64,000 bases of DNA from Paraburkholderia sejongensis (GTDB lineage: Bacteria > Pseudomonadota > Gammaproteobacteria > Burkholderiales > Burkholderiaceae). The stretch covers positions 186,001 through 250,000 of the forward strand of contig NZ_JAJITD010000007.1 in NCBI RefSeq assembly GCF_020880815.1, written 5' to 3'. Position 1 is the stretch's first letter. The number at the start of each line of letters is the position of its first letter. Under the pieces are notes generated by a model. The model was not told where the DNA came from. It saw only the letters and a program-made list of their open reading frames with translations, and did no database searches. Shown piece after piece: positions 17,974-26,531 of this stretch. The translations under genes and the position numbers were made by a program.

Positions 17974-18897
17974 TCAGATCTTCGTGAGCCAGTGCGCGTA
18001 CTTCGCGCTCTTGCCGTTGACGACGTCGAAGAAGGCCGACTGCAGCTTCTCGGTGATCGGGCCGCGCGCGCCGGCGCCGATCGTGCGGTTGTCGAGTTCA
18101 CGGATTGGCGTGACTTCGGCGGCGGTGCCGGTGAAGAACGCTTCGTCGCAGGTGTAGACCTCGTCGCGGGTGATGCGCTTTTCGATCACCTGCAGGCCCA
18201 TGTCGCGCGCAAGCGTGATCACGGTGTCGCGCGTGATGCCGTCGAGGCACGACGACAGGTCCGGCGTGTACAGCTTGCCGTTGTTGACGAGGAAGAAGTT
18301 TTCGCCAGAGCCTTCCGACACGTAGCCGTCGACGTCGAGCAGCAGCGCTTCGTCGTAGCCGTCGGCGATCGCTTCCTGGTTCGCGAGGATCGAGTTCACA
18401 TACCAGCCCGATGCCTTCGCGCGCACCATCGACACGTTCACGTGATGGCGCGTGAACGACGAGGTCTTCACGCGGATGCCCTTGGCGATGCCGTCTTCAC
18501 CGAGGTAGGCGCCCCACGGCCACGCGGCGATCGCGACGTGGATCGTGTTGCCCTTGGCCGACACGCCGAGCTTTTCCGAGCCGACCCAGATGATCGGGCG
18601 CAGGTAGCAGGATTCGAGCTTGTTTTCGCGGACCACTTCGCGCTGCGCGGCGGCGAGCGTTTCGTGGTCGAACGGCACGTCCATCTGGAAGATCTTCGCC
18701 GAGTTCAACAGGCGCTTGGTGTGCTCCTGCAGGCGGAAGATCGCGGTGCCGCCGTCGGCCGTCCGGTAGGCGCGCACGCCCTCGAACACGCCCATGCCGT
18801 AGTGCAACGTGTGGGTGAGCACGTGGATCTTGGCATCGCGCCAGTCGATGAGCTTGCCATCCATCCAGATCTTGCCGTCGCGGTCGGCCATTGACAT
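17974..18897 (-). CDS. ilvE: Branched-chain amino acid aminotransferase
   Basis: PLP class-IV transaminase of 307 residues making Leu, Ile and Val from their keto acids with glutamate. Lys161 (VRAKASGWYVNS) should carry the PLP; the family parts YGMGVFEGVRAY, SEGSGENFF and DEAFFTGTAAEVTPI are present. Starts with MSMADRDGKIWMDGK. A divergent branched-chain amino acid exporter pair azlCD lies 236 bases upstream, suggesting joint control of branched-chain amino acid levels. Confidence 0.97.
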   Translation of the reverse strand: MSMADRDGKIWMDGKLIDWRDAKIHVLTHTLHYGMGVFEGVRAYRTADGGTAIFRLQEHTKRLLNSAKIFQMDVPFDHETLAAAQREVVRENKLESCYLRPIIWVGSEKLGVSAKGNTIHVAIAAWPWGAYLGEDGIAKGIRVKTSSFTRHHVNVSMVRAKASGWYVNSILANQEAIADGYDEALLLDVDGYVSEGSGENFFLVNNGKLYTPDLSSCLDGITRDTVITLARDMGLQVIEKRITRDEVYTCDEAFFTGTAAEVTPIRELDNRTIGAGARGPITEKLQSAFFDVVNGKSAKYAHWLTKI

Positions 18898-19001
18898 ACG
18901 ATTCTCCAGCAGGTGCGTTGTGAGGTGCGGCCTAGCGCGGGGGGCCCTGGCCGAGGAGCGCTATTTTAGCGTCATTTGCACACGCAACGGGCATTCGGGC
19001 G

Positions 19002-19030
19002 CTGCCGGCGCATAGCGCGGACGCTATAAT
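19002..19030 (+). promoter_or_regulatory. Probable promoter of azlCD
   Basis: A perfect TATAAT at 19025-19030 with CTGCCG (19002-19007, weak -35) 17 bases upstream. The transcript would start about 95 bases before the azlC ATG. Confidence 0.5.
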
Positions 19031-19133
19031 CCGGCGCACACTTAAATCGATTCCGGAGACGCCGGCCGAGCTCGCAAGCCGGCGCCCACCGGGCCTTCCT
19101 GACGGCGTTTCCCGCGCCCGCGCCCTTTGCCTG

Positions 19134-19889
19134 ATGCTCGCCCGACTGTCCGATACCGATCGCCGTGCCTTCCGTGAAGGCTTGCGCGACTACTCACCCA
19201 CGCTGATGGCGATTTTCTCGTGGGGCCTCGTGACCGGCATCGCGATGAGCAAGTCCGTGCTGACGCTGCCGCAGGCACTGACGATGTCGCTGCTGTGCTA
19301 CGCGGGCTCGTCGCAACTGGCGGTGCTGCCGCTGCTCGCCGCCAAGCTGCCGGTGTGGACCGTGCTGGCCACCGCGGCGATGGTCAATACCCGCTTCGTG
19401 ATCTTCAGCGCCGGTCTGGCGCCGCATTTCTCCTATCTGCCGATGTGGCGGCGCATCGTGCTCGGCTATTTCAACGGCGACGTGATCTACCTGCTGTTCG
19501 TCAAGAAGACCTTCGCGACCGGCTACGTGCCGGGCAAGGAGGCGTACTTCTGGGGGATGGCGGTCGCGAGCTGGCTGTCGTGGCAGGTGTCGTCGATCAT
19601 CGGCATCCTGCTGGCGAGCCTGATTCCGGACAACTGGGGGCTCGGGCTGGCCGGCACGCTCGCGCTCTTGCCGGTGATGGTCGCGGCGATCGCGACCCGC
19701 TCCACATTGGTCGCGGTCATCGTCGCGGCGATCGTCGCGCTGCTCGCCTTCGAGCTGCCGTACCGGCTCGCGCTGCTGCTCGCGGTGCTCGCGGCGATTG
19801 CCGCCGGTAGCGTCGCCGATCTGCTGGTCGAACGCGCGGACCTGCGCCGCATCCGCCGCGCGAGCGGCAAGCCGGGAGACGCCCGATGA
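19134..19889 (+). CDS. azlC: AzlC-family branched-chain amino acid exporter, large subunit
   Basis: Inner-membrane protein of 251 residues with about six hydrophobic segments, matching AzlC/YgaZ. Family hallmarks are FREGLRDYSPTLMAIFSWGLVTGIAMSKS near the N-terminus and LLCYAGSSQLAVLPLL with MVNTRFVIFSAGLAPHF. With AzlD it exports valine and other branched-chain amino acids or analogues. The stop overlaps the azlD start (ATGA, 19886-19889). It faces away from ilvE. Confidence 0.93.
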   Translation: MLARLSDTDRRAFREGLRDYSPTLMAIFSWGLVTGIAMSKSVLTLPQALTMSLLCYAGSSQLAVLPLLAAKLPVWTVLATAAMVNTRFVIFSAGLAPHFSYLPMWRRIVLGYFNGDVIYLLFVKKTFATGYVPGKEAYFWGMAVASWLSWQVSSIIGILLASLIPDNWGLGLAGTLALLPVMVAAIATRSTLVAVIVAAIVALLAFELPYRLALLLAVLAAIAAGSVADLLVERADLRRIRRASGKPGDAR

Positions 19890-20209
19890 CCTCCACGCAA
19901 ATCTGGCTCGCGATCTTCGGCATGACTTTCGTCACCGCGTTCACGCGCGCGATGTTCCTGATCGGCGGCGAGCGCACCGTGCTGCCGCCGCGCGTGCAGA
20001 AGATGCTGCGCTACGCGCCGGCGGCCGCGCTCGCCGCGGTGGTGGTGCCCGAGGTGCTGGCGACCCCCGCCGGGCTGTCGTTCGCGCCGTCCAACCATGA
20101 GCTGTACGCGACGCTGGCCGGGCTCGGGTGGTTTTTGTGGCGGCGCACCATGCTCGGCACCATCGTGACCGGAATGGCGGTGTTCACGCTGATGCGGGTC
20201 TTCATGTGA
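19886..20209 (+). CDS. azlD: AzlD-family branched-chain amino acid exporter, small subunit
   Basis: A 107-residue protein with about four hydrophobic segments, the small partner of AzlC. Features: FVTAFTRAMFLIGGERTVLPPRVQKMLRYAPAAALAAVVVPEVL, then LYATLAGLGWFLWRRTMLGTIVTGMAVFTLMR. A 4-base overlap with azlC indicates translational coupling. Confidence 0.92.
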   Translation: MTSTQIWLAIFGMTFVTAFTRAMFLIGGERTVLPPRVQKMLRYAPAAALAAVVVPEVLATPAGLSFAPSNHELYATLAGLGWFLWRRTMLGTIVTGMAVFTLMRVFM

Positions 20210-20349
20210 CGGCTCGCGGCGGCCCATGCTGCACTGCGGCCTCACCAGGGTGCGGCCAAATACGGGAGATTCGCGCCATCGCGGGTCAGAAGGGTGGTGG
20301 GATCAGTTAAAATGCCGCTTTTCGGGATGAGTGCGCCGCACGCAGTAAC

Positions 20350-20376
20350 GCAACCCGCGCAACCCGCGCAGCCCGC
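20350..20376 (+). repeat. 9-bp tandem repeat in the pgk leader
   Basis: Three copies of GCAACCCGC (third is GCAGCCCGC), 20350-20376, about 120 bases before pgk and 37 bases after a TAAAAT -10-like hexamer at 20308-20313. The rest of the 284-base gap shows nothing else I can name. Confidence 0.7.
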
Positions 20377-20493
20377 GCGCCCGGCCGCCGGCGCCCGATC
20401 CCGCGGAGCCGCTGGGCCGATGCGCAGGTACTGGCCGCGAATCGCCCGGCGCAGCCCGCCACCGCCTTCTCATCAACTCGCCTACTCAAGCCC

Positions 20494-21687
20494 ATGAACA
20501 AGGTATTGCGTCTCTCCGACCTGATCGCCGAAGGCAAGCTGTCCGGCAAACGCGTATTCATCCGTGCCGATCTGAACGTGCCGCAGGACGATCAAGGCAA
20601 CATCACCGAAGACACCCGTATCCGTGCGTCCGTGCCGGCCATCAAGGCCGCGCTCGACGCCGGCGCCGCCGTGATGGTCACCTCGCACCTGGGTCGTCCG
20701 ACCGAAGGCGACTTCAAGCCTGAAGACTCGCTCGCGCCGGTCGCGAAGCGTCTGGCCGAACTGCTCGGCCGCGACGTGCCGCTGGTCGCGAACTGGGTCG
20801 AAAACGGCGTGAACGTCGCGCCGGGCTCGGTCGTGCTGCTCGAAAACTGCCGCGTCAACAAGGGCGAAAAGAAGGACTCCGACGAACTCGCGCAGAAGAT
20901 GGCCAAGCTCTGCGACGTCTACGTGAACGATGCGTTCGGCACCGCGCACCGCGCCGAAGCGACCACCCACGGCATCGCCAGGTACGCGCCGGTCGCGTGC
21001 GCGGGCCCGCTGCTCGCGGCCGAGCTCGAAGCGCTCGGCAAAGCGCTGGGCGCGCCGAAGCGTCCGCTGGTGGCGATCGTCGCCGGCTCGAAGGTGTCAA
21101 CCAAGCTGACCATCCTGAAGTCGCTCGCGGACAAGGTGGACCAGTTGATCGTCGGCGGCGGCATCGCCAACACGTTCATGCTCGCGGCCGGTCTGAAGAT
21201 CGGCAAGTCGCTCGCCGAGAACGACCTCGTCGACGAAGCGAAGGCGATCATCGAGGCGGCCAAGGCACGCGGCGCATCGGTGCCGATCCCGACCGACGTG
21301 GTCACGGCCAAGGAATTCTCGCCGACCGCGAAGGCCGAGGTGAAAGCCGTCGCGGATGTGCAGGACGACGACATGATCCTCGACATCGGACCGGAAACCG
21401 CGAAGGTGCTGGCCGCGCAGCTCGAAAAGGCCGGCACGATCGTGTGGAACGGCCCGGTCGGCGTATTCGAGTTCGACCAGTTCGGCAACGGCACGAAGAC
21501 GCTCGCGGACGCGATCGCGCGATCCTCGGCGTTCTCGATCGCCGGCGGCGGCGACACGCTTGCGGCGATCGCCAAGTACGGGATCCAGCAGCAGGTCAGC
21601 TATATCTCGACGGGCGGCGGCGCGTTCCTCGAGTTCCTCGAAGGCAAGAAGCTGCCGGCGGTCGAAGTTCTGGAATCGCGGGCTTAA
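20494..21687 (+). CDS. pgk: Phosphoglycerate kinase
   Basis: Glycolytic/gluconeogenic enzyme interconverting 1,3-bisphosphoglycerate + ADP and 3-phosphoglycerate + ATP; 397 residues, full length. Family signature KRVFIRADLNVPQD; substrate-binding SHLGRPTEG; ADP-binding GGGIANTFMLAAG; and IVWNGPVGVFEFDQF with GGGDTLAAI. First of three lower-glycolysis genes here (pgk, pyk, fba), a grouping typical of Burkholderia. Confidence 0.98.
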   Translation: MNKVLRLSDLIAEGKLSGKRVFIRADLNVPQDDQGNITEDTRIRASVPAIKAALDAGAAVMVTSHLGRPTEGDFKPEDSLAPVAKRLAELLGRDVPLVANWVENGVNVAPGSVVLLENCRVNKGEKKDSDELAQKMAKLCDVYVNDAFGTAHRAEATTHGIARYAPVACAGPLLAAELEALGKALGAPKRPLVAIVAGSKVSTKLTILKSLADKVDQLIVGGGIANTFMLAAGLKIGKSLAENDLVDEAKAIIEAAKARGASVPIPTDVVTAKEFSPTAKAEVKAVADVQDDDMILDIGPETAKVLAAQLEKAGTIVWNGPVGVFEFDQFGNGTKTLADAIARSSAFSIAGGGDTLAAIAKYGIQQQVSYISTGGGAFLEFLEGKKLPAVEVLESRA

Positions 21688-22111
21688 CGTGGCGACGCGC
21701 TCCCCAACCGTGAAGTCGACCAGGGCGCGTGGCGCGCAAGTGCCGCGCGGTAATGCGGCAGCAACGGCAGGGGAGCGGGCGCAGCGCGTGAGCACTGCGG
21801 CGGCGGTGGCCGCCACGGAGGCGGCGCAAGCTTCGCCCGCTGACGCGGCCACATCGGAAGCGCTTACCGACCAGCCAGACAGCGCGCCGGCGGCCCGCGC
21901 AGACTCCACCGCGCCGGCGCAACCGTCCGGCAACCAGCAGTCATCCGCGCCGGCCCACCCGGCGCCGGTCCTGCATACCGCATCACCCGTCTCACTCCAC
22001 AAAGCGACGCCGGTCATAACCGGCGCGCGCCCCGCGGCATCGTTCGATGCGCAGACTCTGCAGCAGACCTACAGCGCTTATCCCAGCGATCCCATCCAGA
22101 CGAGGAGACTC
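21688..22111 (+). other. 424-base gap with an in-frame open extension of pyk
   Basis: No separate gene is recognised. The pyk reading frame stays open through the whole gap; a GTG at 21690, directly after the pgk stop, could begin a 140-residue Ala/Pro/Ser/Thr-rich stretch joined to Pyk. The sequence is low-complexity and unlike any domain I know. A strong ribosome site (GAGGAGA) at its end favours initiation at 22112. Confidence 0.5.
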
Positions 22112-23548
22112 ATGCATCGCGCCACCAAGATTGTCGCTACCATCGGTCCGGCTTCCAGTACGCCGGAAATCCTACTGCAAATGATTCATGCGGGAATGGA
22201 TGTGGTGCGACTCAATTTCTCCCACGGCACCGCCGACGACCACCGCCAGCGCGCCGAATTCGTGCGCGAGGCGGCTCGCCAGGCAGGCCGCGAGGTCGCC
22301 ATCATGGCCGACCTGCAAGGCCCGAAGATCCGCGTCGGCAAATTCGACAACGGCCGCACCACGCTGCTGGCCGGCAATACGTTCATCCTCGATGCGGACT
22401 GCGAGCTCGGCAACGACGAGCGCGTCGGCCTCGACTACAAGGATCTGCCGCGTGACCTGAAGCCGGGCGACGTGCTGCTGCTCAACGACGGCCTGATCGT
22501 GCTGAACGTACAGCGCGTGATCGGCAACGAGATCCACACGGTCGTGAAGATCGGCGGCGAGCTGTCGAACAACAAGGGCATCAACCGTCAGGGCGGCGGT
22601 CTGTCGGCGCCGGCGCTGACCGCGAAGGACATGGAAGACATCCGCACCGCGATGTCGCTCGGCGTCGACTTCATCGCGGTGTCGTTCCCGAAGAACGCGA
22701 CCGACATGGAAATGGCCCGCCAGCTCGCCAACATCGCAGGCGCGCCGTACGGGATCAAGCCGAAGATGATCGCGAAGATCGAGCGTGCCGAGGCGATTCC
22801 GGCGCTGCAGGGCATCCTCGACGCATCGGACGGCATCATGGTCGCGCGCGGCGACCTGGCCGTCGAAGTGGGCAACGCCGCGGTCCCCGCGCTGCAAAAG
22901 CGCATGATCCGGATGGCCCGCGAATCGAACAAGTTCGTGATCACCGCGACCCAGATGATGGAGTCGATGATCCACGCGCCGGTGCCGACCCGTGCGGAAG
23001 TGTCGGACGTCGCCAACGCGGTGCTCGACGGCACCGACGCGGTGATGCTGTCGGCGGAGTCCGCGGCGGGCAAGTACCCGGTGCAGACCATCGAAACGAT
23101 GGCCGCGATCTGCGTCGAAGCGGAGAAGTCCGAGCAGTCGGAACTGGACAAGGATTTCCTCGACCGCACGTTCACGCGGATCGACCAGTCGATCGCGATG
23201 GGCGCGCTGTTTACCGCCTATCACCTCGGCGCGAAGGCGATCGTCGCGCTGACCGAGTCCGGCTCGACCGCGCTGTGGATGTCGCGTCACTGGAGCCACG
23301 TGCCGATCTTCGCGCTGACGCCGCGCGTCGGCAGCGAACGCGCGATGGCGCTGTACCGCAACGTGACGTCGCTGCACCTGGACACCAACACCGACCGCGA
23401 CATCGCGCTGCAGCAGGCGCTCGAAACCGTGGTCGGCAAAGGCTATGCGTCGCGCGGCGACATGGTGGTGCTGACCGTCGGCGAGCCGATGGGGCAGGCC
23501 GGCGGCACCAACACGCTGAAGATCGTGCGGGTGGGCGAACCGTACTGA
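22112..23548 (+). CDS. pyk: Pyruvate kinase
   Basis: Converts phosphoenolpyruvate and ADP to pyruvate and ATP. 478 residues, the usual bacterial length, from ATG 22112 which has the ribosome site CGAGGAGACTC. Motifs: HRATKIVATIGPAS, LNFSHG, DLQGPKIRVG, MIAKIERAEA (catalytic Lys and metal Glu), VARGDLAVEVG and TATQMMESMI. An in-frame extension upstream to GTG 21690 is possible (see the gap entry) but unlike known pyruvate kinases. Lies between pgk and fba. Confidence 0.97.
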   Translation: MHRATKIVATIGPASSTPEILLQMIHAGMDVVRLNFSHGTADDHRQRAEFVREAARQAGREVAIMADLQGPKIRVGKFDNGRTTLLAGNTFILDADCELGNDERVGLDYKDLPRDLKPGDVLLLNDGLIVLNVQRVIGNEIHTVVKIGGELSNNKGINRQGGGLSAPALTAKDMEDIRTAMSLGVDFIAVSFPKNATDMEMARQLANIAGAPYGIKPKMIAKIERAEAIPALQGILDASDGIMVARGDLAVEVGNAAVPALQKRMIRMARESNKFVITATQMMESMIHAPVPTRAEVSDVANAVLDGTDAVMLSAESAAGKYPVQTIETMAAICVEAEKSEQSELDKDFLDRTFTRIDQSIAMGALFTAYHLGAKAIVALTESGSTALWMSRHWSHVPIFALTPRVGSERAMALYRNVTSLHLDTNTDRDIALQQALETVVGKGYASRGDMVVLTVGEPMGQAGGTNTLKIVRVGEPY

Positions 23549-23747
23549 GCACGCAGCACCGCTCGATCGGCACAGGCTGGAGCGAGCGAAGCAGGCGGGC
23601 GGCGCTCGATGCGCTCGCGCTCGCCGCATGTGCGACGGCGCACCAACGGCGCCCACGCCGGCGCGGGAACACCGCCTGCTTCGCGATAAAATCGCCGCAA
23701 AAGATGCCGACGGCAAAAGAATTCGTTTCAATCTAAGGAGTTACAGC

Positions 23748-24812
23748 ATGCCTCTCGTATCAATGCGTCAACTGCTGGACCATGCCGCCGAAAACGGTTA
23801 TGGCCTGCCGGCATTCAACGTGAACAACCTGGAGCAGGTGCAGGCGATCATGGCCGCGGCCGACAAGGTCAACGCGCCGGTGATCATGCAGGCCTCGGCC
23901 GGCGCGCGTAAGTACGCGGGCGAGCCGTTCCTGCGTCACCTGATCGAAGCGGCGGTCGAGTCGTATCCGCACATCCCGGTCGTGATGCACCAGGACCACG
24001 GCCAGTCGCCGGCGGTCTGCATGGCGGCGATCCGCAGCGGCTTCACCAGCGTGATGATGGACGGCTCGCTCGAAGCGGACGGCAAGACGGTTGCATCGTA
24101 CGAGTACAACGTCGAAACGTCGCGCAAGGTCGTCGAAGCGGCGCACTCGATCGGCGTCACCGTCGAGGCCGAACTGGGCGTGCTCGGCTCGCTCGAAACG
24201 ATGAAGGGCGACAAGGAAGACGGCCACGGCGCGGAAGGCACGATGACCCGCGAACAGCTGCTGACCGATCCGGAGCAGGCCGCCGACTTCGTCAAGCTGA
24301 CCCAGTGCGACGCGCTCGCCATCGCGATCGGCACCTCGCACGGCGCATACAAGTTCAGCAAGAAGCCGACGGGCGATATTCTGTCGATCCAGCGCATCAA
24401 GGAAATCCATCAGCGCATTCCGAACACGCACCTGGTGATGCACGGTTCGTCGTCGGTGCCGCAGGAACTGCTCGCGGAAATCCGCGAATTCGGCGGCGAC
24501 ATGAAGGAAACCTATGGCGTGCCGGTCGAGGAAATCCAGGAAGGCATCCGTCACGGCGTGCGCAAGGTCAACATCGACACCGACCTGCGCCTGGCCATCA
24601 CCGGTGCGATCCGCCGCTACATGGCGACCAATCCGGGCAAGTTCGATCCGCGCGATTACCTGAAGCCGGCGCGCGAAGCGGCGATGAAGATCTGTATCGA
24701 CCGCTACACGCAATTCGGTTGCGAAGGCCAGGCCGGCAAGATCAAGCCGGTTTCGCTTGATAAAATCGCGGAGAAGTACAAGTCGGGCGAGCTCGCGCAA
24801 GTCGTCCGCTAA
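23748..24812 (+). CDS. fba: Class II fructose-1,6-bisphosphate aldolase
   Basis: Zinc-dependent aldolase of the CbbA/Fba subtype, 354 residues, splitting fructose 1,6-bisphosphate to dihydroxyacetone phosphate and glyceraldehyde 3-phosphate. VVMHQDHGQSP carries zinc-site and catalytic residues; VEAELGVLGSLE, GTSHGAYKF and VMHGSSSVPQE complete the site. The start MPLVSMRQLLDHA has the ribosome site AAGGAG. A TAAAAT element (23687-23692) 55 bases upstream may be its own promoter. Terminated by a strong hairpin at 24863. Confidence 0.97.
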   Translation: MPLVSMRQLLDHAAENGYGLPAFNVNNLEQVQAIMAAADKVNAPVIMQASAGARKYAGEPFLRHLIEAAVESYPHIPVVMHQDHGQSPAVCMAAIRSGFTSVMMDGSLEADGKTVASYEYNVETSRKVVEAAHSIGVTVEAELGVLGSLETMKGDKEDGHGAEGTMTREQLLTDPEQAADFVKLTQCDALAIAIGTSHGAYKFSKKPTGDILSIQRIKEIHQRIPNTHLVMHGSSSVPQELLAEIREFGGDMKETYGVPVEEIQEGIRHGVRKVNIDTDLRLAITGAIRRYMATNPGKFDPRDYLKPAREAAMKICIDRYTQFGCEGQAGKIKPVSLDKIAEKYKSGELAQVVR

Positions 24813-24862
24813 GCAGTAGTTCTGGCTCCGCGCCTGGCTATCCGGCCAGGTTGTGGTCCGAG

Positions 24863-24900
24863 CGCCGTTCCCGCATCATCGGGGGAACGGCGTTTCCCTT
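24863..24900 (+). terminator. Terminator after fba
   Basis: A 10-bp perfect stem (CGCCGTTCCC 24863-24872 with GGGAACGGCG 24883-24892) followed by TTTCCCTTTT. Confidence 0.85.
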
Positions 24901-24945
24901 TTGTTCCGGTCACATTTTCTGCCCCATTTTTAGCGAACCACGACG

Positions 24946-25836
24946 ATGTCTACCCTCTACGAATCCACGCTCCGCTCGCTGCCGCTGCTCGGCCGCGGTA
25001 AAGTCCGCGACAACTATGCGGTGGGCAACGACCAGCTGCTGATCGTCACGACCGACCGTCTGTCGGCGTTTGACGTGATCATGGGCGAGCCGATTCCGAA
25101 CAAGGGCCGCGTGCTGAACGCGATGGCGAACTTCTGGTTCGAGAAACTGCAGCACGTGGTGCCGAATCACCTGACCGGTGTCGCGCCCGAGTCGGTGGTC
25201 GCGCCGGACGAAGTCGAGCAGGTCAAGGGCCGCGCGGTGGTCGTCAAGCGCCTCGAGCCGATCCTCGTCGAAGCGGTGGTGCGCGGCTATCTGGCCGGCA
25301 GCGGCTGGAAAGACTATCAGGCCACCGGCGCGGTGTGCGGCGTGCAACTGCCGGCGGGTCTGCAGAACGCGCAGAAACTGCCCGAGCCGATCTTCACGCC
25401 GGCCGCCAAGGCCGAGATGGGCCACCACGACGAAAACATCACGTACGACGAGATGGAGCGCCGCATCGGCACCGAACTGTCGGCCACGATCCGCGACATC
25501 TCGATCCGCCTCTACAAGGAAGCCGCTGAATTCGCGGCCACGCGCGGCATCATCATCGCGGACACCAAGTTCGAATTCGGTCTGGACAACCACGGCAAGC
25601 TGTATCTGATGGACGAGGCGCTGACCGCCGATTCGTCGCGCTTCTGGCCGGCGGACCAGTACCAGGTCGGCACCAACCCGCCGTCGTTCGACAAACAGTT
25701 CGTGCGCGACTGGCTCGAAACCCAGCCGTGGAAGAAAGAGCCGCCGGCGCCGAAGCTGCCGGACGAGGTGGTCGTCAAAACGGGCGAGAAGTACCAGGAA
25801 GCGCTCGAGCGCCTGACTGGCCACAAGCTCGACTGA
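24946..25836 (+). CDS. purC: SAICAR synthase (phosphoribosylaminoimidazole-succinocarboxamide synthase)
   Basis: Purine synthesis step joining CAIR and aspartate with ATP. 296 residues, the long form usual in beta-proteobacteria and fungi rather than the 237-residue E. coli form. Motifs: LGRGKVRDNYAV at the ATP loop, LSAFDVIMGEPIPNKG, KRLEPILVEAVVRGYLAGSGWKDYQ, and DTKFEFGLD. First of a purC-purE-purK run on the same strand; PurK and PurE make the CAIR that PurC uses. Confidence 0.97.
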   Translation: MSTLYESTLRSLPLLGRGKVRDNYAVGNDQLLIVTTDRLSAFDVIMGEPIPNKGRVLNAMANFWFEKLQHVVPNHLTGVAPESVVAPDEVEQVKGRAVVVKRLEPILVEAVVRGYLAGSGWKDYQATGAVCGVQLPAGLQNAQKLPEPIFTPAAKAEMGHHDENITYDEMERRIGTELSATIRDISIRLYKEAAEFAATRGIIIADTKFEFGLDNHGKLYLMDEALTADSSRFWPADQYQVGTNPPSFDKQFVRDWLETQPWKKEPPAPKLPDEVVVKTGEKYQEALERLTGHKLD

Positions 25837-25901
25837 GCGTCGACTGATCGCGCGCGCCTTGCGAGAGGCGCGCACCGTCCGGAAACAAGGAAGCCGTAAA
25901 G

Positions 25902-26420
25902 ATGAGTGAAGCACAAACCGCCCACAAGCATGACGCGCCGGTCGTCGGCGTGCTGATGGGCTCCAGTTCCGACTGGGACGTGATGAAAAACGCCGTGGCG
26001 ATTCTGCAGGAATTCGGCGTGCCGTACGAAGCGAAGGTCGTGTCCGCGCACCGCATGCCCGACGAAATGTTCGCCTATGCTGAAAGCGCGCGCGAGCGCG
26101 GCATTCGCGCGATCATCGCCGGAGCGGGCGGCGCCGCGCACCTGCCGGGCATGCTGGCCGCGAAGACCACGGTGCCGGTGCTCGGAGTGCCGGTCGCGAG
26201 CAAGTACCTGAAGGGCGTCGATTCGCTGCATTCGATCGTGCAGATGCCCAAAGGCGTGCCGGTCGCCACGTTTGCGATCGGCGAGGCCGGCGCGGCGAAC
26301 GCGGCGCTGTTCGCGGTGTCGCTGCTCTCCGGTACCAGCAGCGAATACGCGGAGAAACTCGCGGCTTTCCGCGTGCGCCAGAACGAAGCGGCTCACGCAA
26401 TGGTGTTGCCGGCGCTGTAA
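25902..26420 (+). CDS. purE: N5-carboxyaminoimidazole ribonucleotide mutase
   Basis: Class I PurE, 172 residues, rearranging N5-CAIR to CAIR in purine synthesis. VGVLMGSSSDWDVM holds the phosphate-binding loop; VSAHRMPDEMFAYA carries the catalytic His region; AGAGGAAHLPGMLAAKTTVPVLGVP is complete. Lies 65 bases after purC with a ribosome site (CAAGGAAG). Confidence 0.97.
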   Translation: MSEAQTAHKHDAPVVGVLMGSSSDWDVMKNAVAILQEFGVPYEAKVVSAHRMPDEMFAYAESARERGIRAIIAGAGGAAHLPGMLAAKTTVPVLGVPVASKYLKGVDSLHSIVQMPKGVPVATFAIGEAGAANAALFAVSLLSGTSSEYAEKLAAFRVRQNEAAHAMVLPAL

Positions 26421-26531
26421 GCGCGCGGTGTTTGAACGACGTCCCCAACAGTTTGACCCTCGACCCCCGGCCGTTCGCCCGTCGCTCGCAAGATGAGCGC
26501 AACGCGCGGACGGCCGCGACCGACCACCAAG

